A stretch of 64,000 bases of DNA from Oryzisolibacter propanilivorax (GCF_900103645.1 NZ_FNHP01000013.1:1-64000), one strand, 5' to 3'. Positions 1-9,798 are shown, counted from the first letter of the stretch. The notes: a model not told the origin generated them from the letters alone. Translations and numbers: made by a program.

Positions 1-30
1 TCCCGTGTGAAAGTAGGTCATCGTCAGGCT
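1..30 (+). rRNA. rrf: 5S ribosomal RNA, 3' end only
   Basis: The first 30 bases read as the closing strand of a betaproteobacterial 5S rRNA: a CCCGTGTGAAAGTAGGTCA segment followed by the CGTCAGGCT 3' terminus. The body of the gene lies to the left of the window. A strong terminator follows after 20 bases. The window therefore begins at the end of an rRNA operon transcribed rightwards. Recognition is from memory of 5S 3' ends; the fragment is short but distinctive. Confidence 0.88.
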
Positions 31-50
31 ACCCCCATTCCGCCAATACC

Positions 51-85
51 AACGCCCTCCCACTCCCAAAGAGTGGGAGGGCGTT
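51..85 (+). terminator. rRNA operon terminator hairpin
   Basis: A perfect 15-bp inverted repeat (AACGCCCTCCCACTC at 51-65, its complement at 71-85) closes over a 5-base loop CCAAA. It lies 20 bases after the 5S end. There is no long T run, but the stem is very stable and the position is right for the end of the rRNA transcript. Confidence 0.85.
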
Positions 86-274
86 CGGCGTTGGGCGTTG
101 GGCGGGCGCGTTCAGGTGGGCGCTGCTGCAGGAGCAGGGGGAGAGAAAAGCCCTTGTTACGTTTATCTATGGACCATCGTAGCCCAGCAGTGTCTTCGGT
201 GATGCGCCCGTTCAATGGCGCCCCACGGCATCGCCACAGCGGCTGCCATGGGTCTGCAATAGTAATATCGGGAG

Positions 275-292
275 GCTTTGCTTATGCAAAGC
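275..292. repeat. small hairpin upstream of liuR
   Basis: GCTTTGC and GCAAAGC (275-281 and 286-292) form a perfect 7-bp inverted repeat around TTAT. It sits about 60 bases before the liuR start and could be an operator or a structure in the liuR leader. The rest of the 86-354 gap shows no gene. Its role is unknown. Confidence 0.4.
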
Positions 293-354
293 TTACGTGC
301 TGTCGCTTGCGCAGTGCCTGCGGCCTGCCCTGAATCTATTGCGCCCCTCCTGCC

Positions 355-774
355 ATGGCTGCCCCCACTACCACCTACTCCATCACCGACCTGGCGCGAG
401 AGTTCGATCTGACTACCCGCGCCATGCGCTTCTACGAAGACATGGGTCTGCTGCAGCCCGCGCGCACCGGGCCGGGTGGCAGAAGCCGCCTCTACAGCGC
501 CAGGGATAGAACCCGCCTCAAGCTCACGCTCAGGGCCAAGCGCTTGGGCCTGTCGCTGACGGAAGCCAAGGAGATCATCGACCTCTACGACAGTCCCCGC
601 GACACCGAGGTGCAGCTGCGCAGATTCCTGCAAGTGCTAGGGCTGCACCGCCAGCACATCGAACAGCAGATCACGGAACTGCAGGCCAATCTGGACGAGG
701 TGTGCGAGCATGAGCGGGAGGCGCAGGACATGCTGCGAAAAATCGAATCCCAGACGGCGGGAAGTCAGGGATAA
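355..774 (+). CDS. liuR: MerR-family regulator, LiuR-like
   Basis: A 139-residue MerR-type transcription factor. The N-terminal winged helix-turn-helix is clear ([21 protein letters not shown], about residues 11-31, then GGRSRLYS), followed by a long coiled-coil dimerisation helix (about 80-130). There is no cysteine effector cluster, so it is not a metal sensor. The length, the [21 protein letters not shown] pattern and the place immediately before isovaleryl-CoA dehydrogenase match LiuR, which controls leucine and isovalerate degradation in proteobacteria. A 16-bp palindrome starts just after its stop codon and probably is its operator. No good Shine-Dalgarno is visible before the ATG, so the start is set by homology. 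Confidence 0.87.
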   Translation: MAAPTTTYSITDLAREFDLTTRAMRFYEDMGLLQPARTGPGGRSRLYSARDRTRLKLTLRAKRLGLSLTEAKEIIDLYDSPRDTEVQLRRFLQVLGLHRQHIEQQITELQANLDEVCEHEREAQDMLRKIESQTAGSQG

Positions 775-790
775 TTGACGTTTACGTCAA
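775..790. promoter_or_regulatory. probable LiuR operator
   Basis: TTGACGTTTACGTCAA is a perfect 7-2-7 palindrome in the 50-base gap between liuR and liuA. A further half site (CGTCAA, 791-796) follows directly. It resembles the TTTACGTnnACGTAAA-type sites described for LiuR in proteobacteria (family knowledge). TTGACG can also serve as a -35 element, the usual arrangement for MerR-family control. Assignment to this LiuR is inference from position. Confidence 0.75.
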
Positions 791-824
791 CGTCAAAATT
801 CCATCTTCACTGCGGAGCTGTTCC

Positions 825-2015
825 ATGACCATTGCCACCGAATTGCCTGGCCTGAACTTCCAGCTGGGCGAGGACATCGACGCCCTGCGCGACGCGGTGC
901 GCGTCTTCGCGCAGGCCGAGATCGCACCCCGGGCAGCCGAGATCGACCACAGCGACCAGTTTCCGATGGACCTGTGGAAGAAGCTGGGCGACCTGGGCGT
1001 GCTGGGCATCACCGTGCCCGAGCAGTACGGTGGTGCTGGAATGGGCTACCTGGCGCACATGGTGGCGATGGAGGAAATTTCCCGCGCCAGCGCCTCGGTG
1101 GGCCTGTCCTATGGCGCGCACAGCAACCTGTGCGTGAACCAGATCAACCGCAACGGCACCGAAGCGCAAAAGGCCAAATATCTGCCCCCGCTGATCAGCG
1201 GCGAGCACGTGGGCGCTTTGGCCATGAGCGAGCCCGGCGCCGGCTCGGACGTGATCAGCATGAAGTTGCGTGCCGAGGACAAGGGCAGCCACTATCTGCT
1301 CAACGGCACCAAGATGTGGATCACCAACGGCCCCGACGCCGATACCCTGGTGGTCTATGCCAAGACCGAACCCGAGCTGGGCGCGCGCGGCGTCACGGCC
1401 TTCCTGATCGAGAAGGGCATGCCCGGGTTTTCCATCGCGCAAAAGCTCGACAAGCTGGGCATGCGTGGCAGCCACACGGGCGAGCTGGTGTTCGAGAACG
1501 TCGAGGTGCCCGCCGCGAACGTGCTCGGCCACGTGAACGGCGGCGCGCGGGTGCTGATGAGCGGCCTGGACTACGAGCGTGCCGTGCTCACCGGCGGCCC
1601 ACTGGGCATCATGCAGGCCGTCATGGACAACGTGATCCCCTACATCCACGACCGTAAGCAGTTCGGCCAGAGCATCGGCGAGTTCCAGCTGATCCAGGGC
1701 AAGGTGGCCGACCTGTACACCGTGCTGCAGGCTGGCCGCTCGTTCGCCTACACGGTGGCCAAGAACTTGGACATGCTCGGCGCCGAGCACGTGCGCCAAG
1801 TGCGCAAGGACTGCGCCAGCGTCATCCTGTGGTGCGCCGAAAAAGCCACCTGGATGGCAGGCGAGGGCATCCAGATCTTCGGCGGCAACGGCTACATCAA
1901 CGAATACCCGCTCGGGCGCCTGTGGCGCGATGCCAAGCTGTACGAGATCGGCGCCGGCACCAGCGAGATCCGCCGCATGCTGATCGGCCGCGAGCTGTTC
2001 GCCGAGACCTGCTGA
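825..2015 (+). CDS. liuA: isovaleryl-CoA dehydrogenase
   Basis: A 396-residue FAD-dependent acyl-CoA dehydrogenase that would oxidise isovaleryl-CoA to 3-methylcrotonyl-CoA, the third step of leucine degradation, passing electrons to ETF. Visible features: the N-terminal helical domain; [11 protein letters not shown] and [17 protein letters not shown] substrate/FAD segments; and [13 protein letters not shown], where Glu251 occupies the catalytic-base position that is shifted in isovaleryl-CoA dehydrogenases relative to other family members. The C-terminal [19 protein letters not shown] is also typical. It lies directly downstream of liuR and its palindrome. The following steps (liuB-E) are 32 kb away. 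Confidence 0.93.
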   Translation: MTIATELPGLNFQLGEDIDALRDAVRVFAQAEIAPRAAEIDHSDQFPMDLWKKLGDLGVLGITVPEQYGGAGMGYLAHMVAMEEISRASASVGLSYGAHSNLCVNQINRNGTEAQKAKYLPPLISGEHVGALAMSEPGAGSDVISMKLRAEDKGSHYLLNGTKMWITNGPDADTLVVYAKTEPELGARGVTAFLIEKGMPGFSIAQKLDKLGMRGSHTGELVFENVEVPAANVLGHVNGGARVLMSGLDYERAVLTGGPLGIMQAVMDNVIPYIHDRKQFGQSIGEFQLIQGKVADLYTVLQAGRSFAYTVAKNLDMLGAEHVRQVRKDCASVILWCAEKATWMAGEGIQIFGGNGYINEYPLGRLWRDAKLYEIGAGTSEIRRMLIGRELFAETC

Positions 2016-2069
2016 CCGCGCACGCCGGCCGCGCTCAGACCGCATTCTTCACTCCTCCAAGGACCTGCC

Positions 2070-2732
2070 ATGACCACTCCCTCCATCGACGAACTGTTCG
2101 TACACAACCGCGAATGGGCGCAGCAGATGGAGCGTGATCGACCCGGTTTCTTCACCGAGCTGATGGCGCAGCAAAAGCCCCGGTACATGTGGATCGGCTG
2201 CTCGGACAGCCGCGTGCCGGCCAACCAGATCACCGGCCTGGAGCCGGGCGAGGTCTTCGTGCACCGCAACGTCGCCAACGTGGTGGTGCCCAGCGACCTG
2301 AATGCCCTGTCCACCATCCAGTATGCCGTCGACCAGCTGCAGGTGAAGCACCTCATGGTCGTCGGCCACTACGGCTGCGGCGGTGTGCGCGCGGCCATGG
2401 AGGACATGCGCGTGGGCCTGGCCGACAACTGGATCCGCCACGTGAAGGATGTGCGCGACAAGTACGCCAGCCTGCTCGAAGGCCTGTCGCCGCAGTGGCG
2501 CCTGGATGCCCTGTGCGAGCTGAACGTCATCGAGCAGGTGGCCAACGTGGCGCACAGCACCGTAGTGCACGATGCCTGGGCGCGCGGCCAGCAGCTGACG
2601 CTGCACGGCTGGTGCTACAGCTTGCAGAACGGCCTGATCACCAACGTCGAGGTCACGGTGCCCGGCGCGGGCGGCCTGGACGAGGTGCGCAGGCGCGCCG
2701 TCGAGCACGTCGCCACCCGCCAGCGCGGCTGA
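2070..2732 (+). CDS. can: beta-class carbonic anhydrase
   Basis: A 220-residue zinc enzyme interconverting CO2 and bicarbonate. The beta-class zinc ligands are present: Cys44 and Asp46-Arg48 in CSDSRVP, and His100 and Cys103 in GHYGCGG. Length and the C-terminal YSLQNGLI segment match the Can group of Gram-negative bacteria. It follows liuA by 54 bases and may be co-transcribed; supplying bicarbonate to the biotin-dependent methylcrotonyl-CoA carboxylase of the same pathway would be a sensible link, but that is inference. Confidence 0.94.
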   Translation: MTTPSIDELFVHNREWAQQMERDRPGFFTELMAQQKPRYMWIGCSDSRVPANQITGLEPGEVFVHRNVANVVVPSDLNALSTIQYAVDQLQVKHLMVVGHYGCGGVRAAMEDMRVGLADNWIRHVKDVRDKYASLLEGLSPQWRLDALCELNVIEQVANVAHSTVVHDAWARGQQLTLHGWCYSLQNGLITNVEVTVPGAGGLDEVRRRAVEHVATRQRG

Positions 2733-2802
2733 CGCGGCCTGTGCCCGGCGGGCCGTTCCCCTCACGCTGCCGGGCACCCGTTTTTCGCGCCGCGGGTCGA
2801 CC

Positions 2803-4650
2803 ATGTTTCCCGAACGCCTCGAAGCCCCCCAGGCCTACGCCATCGCGCAGGCCATGCTGGACGGCTTCAACCGCCACTACCGGCTGTTCCGGGCCGAATC
2901 GGCGCGTGCCAAGCACCGCTTCGAGACGGCGGACTGGCACGGCCAGCAGCGCGCGCAGCGCGAGCGCATCGAGTTTTACGACCTGCGCGTGAAGGAGTGC
3001 GTGCGCCGGCTGGACAAGGAGTTCGGCGCTGGCGCGCTGCCCATGGCGGTCTGGCACCAGGCCAAGCTGCACTACATCGGCCTGTTGGTGAACCATTTGC
3101 AGCCCGAACTGGCCGAGACCTTCTTCAATTCGGTCACCACCAAGATCCTGCACCGCACGCACTTCCAGAACGACTTCATCTTCGTGCGCCCGGCGGTCAG
3201 CACCGAATACCTGGAAAGCAATGCCCCCGGCGCCCGGCCCACCTACCGCGCCTACTACCCGCAGGGCGGGGCGCTGGAGGACTGCGTGCACGCCCTGCTA
3301 CAGGACTGCGCGCTGCAGCGCCCATTCGAGGGCCTGCCGCGCGACGTGGCGCGCGTGGCCGCCGCCATCCGCCAGCAGCTGGGCGGCAGCACGCTGCGCA
3401 GCAACTTCCAGCTGCAGGTGCTGTCCAGCCTGTTCTATCGCAACAAGGGCGCCTACCTGGTCGGCAAGCTGATCAACGGCCATGTCGAGCTGCCGCTGGC
3501 GCTGCCCATCCTGCATGGCCAGCAGGGTGGCCTGGTGATCGACGCCGCGCTGTTCGGCGAGGACGACCTGCAGATGCTGTTCAGCTTCGCGCGCGCCTAC
3601 TTCATGGTGGACATGGAGGTGCCCAGCGCCTGGGTGCAGTTCCTGCGCACCCTGATGCCGCGCAAGCCGCGTGGCGAGCTCTACACCGCCCTGGGCCTGG
3701 CCAAGCAGGGCAAGACGCTGTTCTACCGAGACTTCCTGCACCACCTGCGCTACTCCAGCGACCGCTTTCGCATCGCCCCGGGCATCAAGGGCATGGTCAT
3801 GCTGGTGTTCGACCTGCCCAGCTTCCCCTACGTCTTCAAGCTCATCAAGGACCGCTTTCCGGCACCGAAGGACACCACGCGTGCCCAGGTCCAGGCCAAG
3901 TACCTGCTGGTCAAGCAGCACGACCGTGTGGGCCGCATGGCCGACACGCTGGAATACAGCCTGGTGGCGTTCCCGCGCGCGCGCTTTTCCGAGGAGCTGA
4001 TCGCCGAGATCCGGCAGCACGCGCCCAGCCAGATCGAGATCAGCGACCGCGATGGCGATGGACAGGAGGAAGTCATCATCCGCCACCTGTACATCGAGCG
4101 GCGCATGATCCCGCTGAACATCCACTTGCAGGAATGCTTCGACGCCGGGCTGGAGCAGCCTGACGCGGCCCAGGCGCTGGAGCACGCCGTGGCCGACTAC
4201 GGCAACGCCATCAAGGATATGGTTGCGGCCAACATCTTCCCCGGCGACATGCTGTGGAAGAACTTCGGCATGACGCGCCACGGCAAGGTGGTGTTCTACG
4301 ACTACGACGAGATCGAATACCTCACGGACTGCCACTTCCGCCGCGTGCCGGCGCCGCGCAGCGAGGAAGACGAGCTCTCCGGCGAGGTCTGGTGGCCGGT
4401 CGGCCCGCGCGACGTGTATCCCGAAACCTTCGCCCCGTTCCTGCTCGGCCATCCGGCCGTGCGCGACGCCTTCCTGCGCCACCACGCCGACCTGCTGGAT
4501 CCTGCGTTCTGGCAGTCGCACCAGGAGCGCATCCGCGCCGGGCACGTCTACGACGTTTTTCCATACGACCAAGCGCGGCGATTTGCCGCCGGCAGGACGA
4601 TTGGCGCACAGGTGTCGTCACTGGCGCCTTCTGTGAGAGTTCTTCCGTGA
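2803..4650 (+). CDS. aceK: isocitrate dehydrogenase kinase/phosphatase
   Basis: A 615-residue bifunctional enzyme that phosphorylates and dephosphorylates isocitrate dehydrogenase, steering carbon to the glyoxylate shunt during growth on acetate, fatty acids or leucine. AceK hallmarks are visible: a regulatory N-terminal half, [26 protein letters not shown], an [13 protein letters not shown] catalytic loop and YDYDEIEYL. It is longer than the 578-residue E. coli enzyme. After the conserved VYDVFPY near the end there are about 27 more residues whose composition differs. The stop codon overlaps the HNH gene start by four bases, and the unusual tail may have been created by that insertion. Confidence 0.95.
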   Translation: MFPERLEAPQAYAIAQAMLDGFNRHYRLFRAESARAKHRFETADWHGQQRAQRERIEFYDLRVKECVRRLDKEFGAGALPMAVWHQAKLHYIGLLVNHLQPELAETFFNSVTTKILHRTHFQNDFIFVRPAVSTEYLESNAPGARPTYRAYYPQGGALEDCVHALLQDCALQRPFEGLPRDVARVAAAIRQQLGGSTLRSNFQLQVLSSLFYRNKGAYLVGKLINGHVELPLALPILHGQQGGLVIDAALFGEDDLQMLFSFARAYFMVDMEVPSAWVQFLRTLMPRKPRGELYTALGLAKQGKTLFYRDFLHHLRYSSDRFRIAPGIKGMVMLVFDLPSFPYVFKLIKDRFPAPKDTTRAQVQAKYLLVKQHDRVGRMADTLEYSLVAFPRARFSEELIAEIRQHAPSQIEISDRDGDGQEEVIIRHLYIERRMIPLNIHLQECFDAGLEQPDAAQALEHAVADYGNAIKDMVAANIFPGDMLWKNFGMTRHGKVVFYDYDEIEYLTDCHFRRVPAPRSEEDELSGEVWWPVGPRDVYPETFAPFLLGHPAVRDAFLRHHADLLDPAFWQSHQERIRAGHVYDVFPYDQARRFAAGRTIGAQVSSLAPSVRVLP

Positions 4651-5624
4651 ATAACATTCCCAGCTCTCTGAACCGTAGTTCGGTCAAGGATGCAGAGACA
4701 GTGATGTCCGCAGTCTGTCCGGATGCGGAGTTGCGGCGGGCGATGCTTCGCTGCCTTTTAGACTCGATTTCTATTGTTGAGCATGTGGCACCAGAAGCCT
4801 GGGCCGTGACTTTGTTCGAGGATGGGTTCCGGCTCAATGTCGGCCAGGTGGAGGCATTGACCTGTGACTGGATACGTTGGCCGTTTCCCGCCGCCTCTGC
4901 TGCTGACGGGTCTTTTGCTGTTATGGACAACGACCTGCCGGTGCTCAGGATCCTGACCCAAGGAGGTGTACCGGTTGAACAAGACAGTGAAGACACAACG
5001 CTTGAGATCTCACCTTCTGCCTACAAGAGTGTGGCACTGCCGCAGCATGTTGTGTCGCTGCGGGTTGAGACACCTGAGCAGCTTGCGTACTGGTATGAAG
5101 AGCTGACCGGCGCCCATCGCCGGTATCTATTGCAAGCCCTGCACACGCCCACTGGAAAAGTGCGCTCAAGCACAGCGTTTAAGCGTACCCATTCGTCCGG
5201 ATTGATCGACTACGCACGAATGTTTTGCTCTGCGGCACCCAATGGTCAGCCGACCGCGGTACCCAGCATGGACGAGCCGGGCAGGACAGAAGCAAGAGAG
5301 TTTTATGAAGGCCGTCCCCTCTCTGTTCAGACGACCCGGTACGAGCGGGATCCGAACGCCAGAGGCGCGAGCTTGGCGCAGCATGGCTACTCATGCGCGG
5401 CGTGTGGTTTCAACTTTGGCGCCGTGTATGGTCCGGTCGCCGAACATTACATCCAGGTTCATCACTTGAACCCTGTGTCGTCGCACGGCGCGGCGGTTGC
5501 GATCAACCCGATCACAGACATGCGGCCGCTATGCGCCAACTGCCATGCCGTGGCGCATTTCAAAAATCCACCCTACACCGTCGAAGAAATCATTTACTTC
5601 ATCCACAAGGAGCAAACATCATGA
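4647..5624 (+). CDS. HNH endonuclease-domain protein
   Basis: A 325-residue protein with an unrecognised N-terminal region of about 200 residues and a C-terminal HNH nuclease fold. The zinc cysteines are C250/C253 (SCAACGF) and C296/C299 (LCANCH); the catalytic pair is H272-H273 (QVHHLNP). The lead-in [15 protein letters not shown] resembles McrA-like HNH proteins of restriction and defence loci. The GTG start overlaps the aceK stop (GTGA), and the stop overlaps the thiolase start (ATGA), so it sits flush between two metabolic genes. Base composition is clearly lower in GC, with AT-rich codons such as TTT, ATT and AAT that its neighbours avoid, which points to horizontal acquisition. Target and role are unknown. 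Confidence 0.82.
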   Translation: MNNIPSSLNRSSVKDAETVMSAVCPDAELRRAMLRCLLDSISIVEHVAPEAWAVTLFEDGFRLNVGQVEALTCDWIRWPFPAASAADGSFAVMDNDLPVLRILTQGGVPVEQDSEDTTLEISPSAYKSVALPQHVVSLRVETPEQLAYWYEELTGAHRRYLLQALHTPTGKVRSSTAFKRTHSSGLIDYARMFCSAAPNGQPTAVPSMDEPGRTEAREFYEGRPLSVQTTRYERDPNARGASLAQHGYSCAACGFNFGAVYGPVAEHYIQVHHLNPVSSHGAAVAINPITDMRPLCANCHAVAHFKNPPYTVEEIIYFIHKEQTS

Positions 5625-6802
5625 ACGACCCCATCGTCATCGTCGGCGCCGCGCGCACGCCCATGGGTGCCTTCCAGGGCGACTTCGCCGACCTGCCCGC
5701 CTGGGAGCTGGGCGGCGCCGCCATCCGCGCCGCCGTCGAGCGCGCCGGCATCGCACCGGAAAAGGTCGATGAAGTCCTGTTCGGCAACTGCCTGATGGCC
5801 GGCCAGGGCCAGGCACCCGCGCGCCAGGCGGGCCACGCCGGCGGGCTGCCGCGCAGCACGGGCGCCGTGACGCTGTCCAAGATGTGCGGCGCCGGCATGG
5901 AGGCGACCATCCTCGCCCACGACCAGCTGGTGGCCGGCAGCCGCGACGTGGTGGTCGCCGGCGGCATGGAGAGCATGACCAACGCGCCCTACCTGCTGAA
6001 AAAAGGCCGCGGCGGCTACCGCATGGGCCACGACAAGGTCTACGACCACATGATGCTGGACGGCCTGGAGGACGCCTACGAGAGCGGCCGCTCCATGGGC
6101 ACCTTTGGCGAGGACTGCGCCGCCAAGTACCAGTTCACGCGCGAGCAGCAGGACCAGTTCGCCATCGAGAGCGTGCAGCGCGCGCAGGAGGCGGCGAAAT
6201 CCGGCGCCTTCCAGGACGAGATCGCGCCCGTCACCGTCAAGACGCGCAAGGGCAAAGTCACGGTGAGCGAAGACGAGGGTCCGGCCAAGGCGCGCCTGGA
6301 CAAGGTTGCCAGCCTCAAGCCTGCCTTCAAGAAGGACGGCACGATCACCGCGGCGTCGAGCTCCAGCATCAACGACGGCGCCGCCGCGCTGGTGCTGATG
6401 CGCGAGTCCACCGCCAAAGAGCTCGGTGCCAAGCCCCTGGCGCGCATCGTGGCCCACGCCATGCACGCGCAGGAGCCCGAGTGGTTCACCACCGCACCCG
6501 TCGGCGCGACCGAGAAGGTGCTGAAAAAAGCCGGCTGGAAGGCCGAGGACGTGGATCTGTGGGAGGTGAATGAGGCCTTTGCCGTCGTGCCCATGGCGCT
6601 GATGCACGACCTGCAGGTGCCGCGCGAGAAGGTGAACGTGCATGGCGGCGCCTGCGCGCTCGGTCACCCCATCGGCGCCAGCGGCGCGCGCATCCTGGTC
6701 ACGCTGATCCATGCGCTGCAACGCCAAGGCAAAAAGAAGGGCCTGGCCACGCTGTGCATCGGCGGCGGCGAGGCCACCGCCATGGCGATCGAGCTGGTCT
6801 GA
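5621..6802 (+). CDS. acetyl-CoA acetyltransferase (thiolase)
   Basis: A 393-residue thiolase, forming or cleaving acetoacetyl-CoA or other 3-ketoacyl-CoAs. The acylated Cys89 is in LSKMCGAGMEA, with NEAFAVVPM and the C-terminal GGACALGHPIGASGARI catalytic segments. It could complete leucine degradation by splitting the acetoacetate-derived product, or serve beta-oxidation. The start codon overlaps the HNH stop; its ribosome-binding site (AAGGAG, about 5609) lies inside the last codons of the HNH gene. This arrangement makes its translation depend on, or at least be compatible with, reading of the inserted gene. Confidence 0.93.
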   Translation: MNDPIVIVGAARTPMGAFQGDFADLPAWELGGAAIRAAVERAGIAPEKVDEVLFGNCLMAGQGQAPARQAGHAGGLPRSTGAVTLSKMCGAGMEATILAHDQLVAGSRDVVVAGGMESMTNAPYLLKKGRGGYRMGHDKVYDHMMLDGLEDAYESGRSMGTFGEDCAAKYQFTREQQDQFAIESVQRAQEAAKSGAFQDEIAPVTVKTRKGKVTVSEDEGPAKARLDKVASLKPAFKKDGTITAASSSSINDGAAALVLMRESTAKELGAKPLARIVAHAMHAQEPEWFTTAPVGATEKVLKKAGWKAEDVDLWEVNEAFAVVPMALMHDLQVPREKVNVHGGACALGHPIGASGARILVTLIHALQRQGKKKGLATLCIGGGEATAMAIELV

Positions 6803-6826
6803 TCCCGTCTGATCACTATATTTTCT

Positions 6827-6869
6827 GTAGCTGAAGGCCCTTGTGTTACATGGGCTTGAGGCCTTTTTG
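6827..6869 (+). repeat. dispersed AGCT...GGGCT palindromic repeat, copy A
   Basis: This is a copy of a ~45-bp imperfect palindrome found about ten times in the window. Here it starts GTAGCTGAAGGCCCTTG and closes with CATGGGCTTGAGGCC followed by TTTTT. It lies between the thiolase stop and the SDR gene. The T run after the hairpin means that it may also act as the thiolase terminator. Confidence 0.65.
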
Positions 6870-6880
6870 ATTGGAAACTC

Positions 6881-7549
6881 ATGCCCACAGCCCTGGTGAT
6901 TGGTGCATCGCGCGGCATCGGCCTGGAATTCGTGCGCCAGTACCGCGAGGCCGGCTGGCGCGTGCTGGCCACGGTGCGGGGCGATGAGGGCCGTGCGCGC
7001 GTGCAGGCGCTGGGCGCGCAGGCTTTGACCGTGGACGTGGCCGACCCGGCCAGCATCAGCGGCCTGACCTGGCAGCTCGACGGCGAGCGTCTGGATGTGG
7101 CGCTGTACGTCGCCGGCGTCATGCGCCGCCCCGATGCGCGCACGCCACCCACGCGCGAGGACTTCGATGCCGTCATGCATGCCAACGTGCTCGGCGCCAT
7201 GCAGGCGCTGCCGCAGGTGGCACCGATGGTCGAGGCGGCGGGCGGCGTGTTCGCCTTCCTGTCCTCGTCCATGTCGCAGATCGGCGCGGTGCCGGCCAGC
7301 AACGCCTGGCTGTACCGTACCAGCAAGGCCGCGCTGAACATGGCGGTGGCCGCGGCGCAGCACGACTACCCGGCGGCCACCCTGGTGACCATCGACCCGG
7401 GCTGGGTGCAGACCGACATGGGCGGAGGCGAGGCGCCGCTGACCGTGCAAGCCAGCGTGCAGGACATGCGCCAGGTGCTGGCCACACTGGCGCCCGAGGA
7501 CAAGGGCCGGCTGCTGCACCACGACGGCCGCCGCGCCGCCACCTGGTAG
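6881..7549 (+). CDS. short-chain dehydrogenase/reductase
   Basis: A 222-residue classical-type SDR. The nucleotide-binding GASRGIG is at residues 8-14. The catalytic Tyr145 and Lys149 are in YRTSK, with Ser in FLSSSMS upstream. The N-terminal arginines after the glycine motif suggest NADP(H), but this is weak. It is shorter than most SDRs (about 250), with a brief C-terminus, like the subgroup annotated as CsgA-type or 'SDR family oxidoreductase' without known substrate. It lies between two acyl-CoA-related genes, 48 bases before the acyl-CoA dehydrogenase. Confidence 0.85.
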   Translation: MPTALVIGASRGIGLEFVRQYREAGWRVLATVRGDEGRARVQALGAQALTVDVADPASISGLTWQLDGERLDVALYVAGVMRRPDARTPPTREDFDAVMHANVLGAMQALPQVAPMVEAAGGVFAFLSSSMSQIGAVPASNAWLYRTSKAALNMAVAAAQHDYPAATLVTIDPGWVQTDMGGGEAPLTVQASVQDMRQVLATLAPEDKGRLLHHDGRRAATW

Positions 7550-7597
7550 CCGCGCCGGCGCAATGATCTTCTTCATCGCTTTGAATCAGGAGACTCC

Positions 7598-8728
7598 ATG
7601 CTGCTGACCCAGGACCAGGACATGATCCGGGACGCCGTGCGCGACTTCGTGCGCGAGCAGATCACCCCGCACGCCGCCCAGTGGGACCGCGACCACACTT
7701 TCCCGCGCGAGGCGCACCGCGGCCTGGCGCAGCTCGGCGCCTACGGCATTTGCGTGCCGGAAGGCTACGGCGGCGCCGGGCTCGACTATGTGTCGCTGGC
7801 GCTGGTGCTGGAGGAAATCGCGGCCGGCGACGGCGGCACCAGCACGGCTATCAGCGTCACCAACTGCCCCGTCAACGCCATCCTGATGCGCTACGGCAGC
7901 GAGCGGCAAAAGCGCGACTGGCTCACCCGCTTGGCCAGCGGCGAGTGGCTCGGCGCGTTCTGCCTGACCGAGCCGCACGTGGGCTCGGACGCCTCGGCGC
8001 TGCGCACCACGGCGACCCGGGACGGGGGCGACTACGTGCTGAACGGCGTCAAGCAGTTCATCACCAGCGGCCAGAACGGCCAGGCGGCCATCGTCATCGC
8101 CGTGACCGACAAGGCCGCCGGCAAGCGCGGCATGAGCGCCTTCTTCGTGCCCACCGACACGCCGGGCTGGCAGGTGGCGCGGCTGGAGGACAAGCTGGGC
8201 CAGCACAGCAGCGACACGGCGCAGATCAACCTCGAGAACTGCCGCATCCCGGCCGCGAACCTGATCGGCGCCGAGGGCGAGGGCTACAAGATCGCCCTGT
8301 CGGCGCTGGAGGGCGGGCGCATCGGCATCGCCGCGCAGAGCGTGGGCATGGCACGCGCGGCGTTCGAGGTGGCCTTGCAGTACGCCAAGGAGCGCGAGAG
8401 CTTCGGCCAGCCCATCTTCAACCACCAGGCGGTGGGCTTTCGCCTGGCCGACTGCGCCACGCAGATCGAGGCGGCGCGCCAACTCATCTGGCACGCCGCC
8501 GCGCTGCGCGACGCCGGCCGGCCCTGCCTGAAGGAGGCCGCCATGGCCAAGCTGTTCGCCAGCGAGATGGCGGAAAAAGTGTGCAGCGCCGCCATCCAGA
8601 CGCTGGGCGGCTACGGCGTGGTCAATGACTTTCCCGTCGAGCGCATCTACCGCGACGTGCGCGTGTGCCAGATCTACGAGGGCACCAGCGACGTGCAGAA
8701 GATCTTGATCCAGCGCGCGCTGGCCTGA
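7598..8728 (+). CDS. acyl-CoA dehydrogenase
   Basis: A 376-residue FAD enzyme of the acyl-CoA dehydrogenase family. FCLTEPHVGSDASAL and FITSGQNG are the flavin/substrate segments; LEGGRIGIAAQSVGMA carries the usual catalytic Glu of short-chain enzymes, and GGYGVVNDFPVERIYRD is the C-terminal FAD region. The sequence looks closer to short or branched-chain (butyryl/2-methylbutyryl) enzymes than to the liuA gene 5.6 kb upstream, so a role in isoleucine, valine or short fatty acid oxidation is likely. Substrate cannot be decided here. AGGAGA precedes the start. Confidence 0.88.
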   Translation: MLLTQDQDMIRDAVRDFVREQITPHAAQWDRDHTFPREAHRGLAQLGAYGICVPEGYGGAGLDYVSLALVLEEIAAGDGGTSTAISVTNCPVNAILMRYGSERQKRDWLTRLASGEWLGAFCLTEPHVGSDASALRTTATRDGGDYVLNGVKQFITSGQNGQAAIVIAVTDKAAGKRGMSAFFVPTDTPGWQVARLEDKLGQHSSDTAQINLENCRIPAANLIGAEGEGYKIALSALEGGRIGIAAQSVGMARAAFEVALQYAKERESFGQPIFNHQAVGFRLADCATQIEAARQLIWHAAALRDAGRPCLKEAAMAKLFASEMAEKVCSAAIQTLGGYGVVNDFPVERIYRDVRVCQIYEGTSDVQKILIQRALA

Positions 8729-8744
8729 ACGCGGGGACTTGCCT

Positions 8745-9224
8745 TCAGCGGTCGCTGCTGCGCGCGCGCAGCACCACCGTGATGTCGCCATTGGCCTCGA
8801 TGGTGGCGCGCTCCACCTCGTGCAGGTGCAGGCAGCCGCCGGCGCGCAGGGCGGCCATCAGGTCCTCGCGCGTCAGCAACTGGCGGCGCAGCAGCCGCTC
8901 GTCCACCTGGCCGTTGCGCACCAGCACCTGCGGGCTGCCGTCCACCAGGCGTTCCAGCCACTTGCAACGGTAAGTCAGGTGCGCCAGCAGCACGTGGCAC
9001 AACAGCAGCGTGGCTGCCGAGATCAGGCCGCCCACCAGCGAGTTGTCGCCGGCGTTCATCGAGTTCTGCACCGCGTTGGACAGCACCAGCAGCAGCACCA
9101 GGTCGAACGGCGCCAGCTGTCCGGTCTGGCGCCGGCCCGTCAGGCGCAGGAACACCAGCAGGAAGACATACACCACCACGCCGCGCAGTACGAACTCCCA
9201 CCACGGCACGCTCATATCGAACAT
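8745..9224 (-). CDS. YetF-like DUF421 membrane protein
   Basis: A 159-residue protein: three N-terminal membrane helices (about residues 9-75, including FVLRGVVVYVFLLVFLRLTG and LVLLLVLSNAVQ), then a soluble YetF-type domain with LVRNGQVDERLLRRQLLTREDLMAALR. The family (DUF421) is widespread and its function is not established. The start at 9224 is preceded by GGGAGAGG at the right distance; a longer frame reaching 9389 lacks such a site. It converges with the acyl-CoA dehydrogenase. Confidence 0.85.
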   Translation of the reverse strand: MFDMSVPWWEFVLRGVVVYVFLLVFLRLTGRRQTGQLAPFDLVLLLVLSNAVQNSMNAGDNSLVGGLISAATLLLCHVLLAHLTYRCKWLERLVDGSPQVLVRNGQVDERLLRRQLLTREDLMAALRAGGCLHLHEVERATIEANGDITVVLRARSSDR

Positions 9225-9393
9225 TGCTGCACCTCTCCCACAACCCTGCCGTCGGGCAGGCCGCAGCCAGTCTAGGCAGCGATCGGCCCGCCCGGATGCA
9301 AGACGGCAGGCCGGGGAATTGAAGGCAGGCGCTGGCTGGTGGCGCAGCGGGCAGGCGGTGGACAATCCAGCGTCCGTCTGCTGCCCCACCGCG

Positions 9394-9798
9394 ATGAAAC
9401 CCCTGCCTTGCCCCTGCGGCCATGCAGCCGCTGGCCGCGTGCTGTCCTATGCCGACTGCTGCGGCCGCTACATCGAGCATGTCACCAGCATGCCCGCGCC
9501 CGACGCCGAGCGGCTGATGCGCTCGCGCTACAGCGCCTTCGTGCTGCAGCGCGCCGACTACCTGCTGGCCACCTGGCACGCCAGCGCGCGCCCGGCCCGT
9601 CTCGATTTCGAGCCGGGCGCGCGCTGGCTGGGCCTGCAGGTGCGCGTCCAGTGCCAGACCGGACCGGATGCGGCCGAGGTCGAGTTCGTGGCGCGCCAGC
9701 GCCTGCCCGGCGGCCGCGCCTGGCGCCTGCACGAGCGCAGCCGCTTCGTGCGCGAGGACGGACGCTGGTATTACGTCGACGGCGATATTTTTGAGTGA
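9394..9798 (+). CDS. YchJ-family (UPF0225) SEC-C motif protein
   Basis: A 134-residue protein with an N-terminal SEC-C-like cysteine motif (CPCGHAAAGR with a second pair YADCCGRY, about residues 5-30), which binds zinc in related proteins, and a following YchJ domain (MRSRYSAFVLQRADYLLATWH). The family is conserved in proteobacteria; its function is unknown. It ends just before a copy of the dispersed repeat. Confidence 0.87.
   Translation: MKPLPCPCGHAAAGRVLSYADCCGRYIEHVTSMPAPDAERLMRSRYSAFVLQRADYLLATWHASARPARLDFEPGARWLGLQVRVQCQTGPDAAEVEFVARQRLPGGRAWRLHERSRFVREDGRWYYVDGDIFE

Noticed and set aside
1-350. tRNA gene downstream of the 5S end
   Set aside because: No cloverleaf or T-arm consensus is visible in the segment; only the terminator and a short hairpin.
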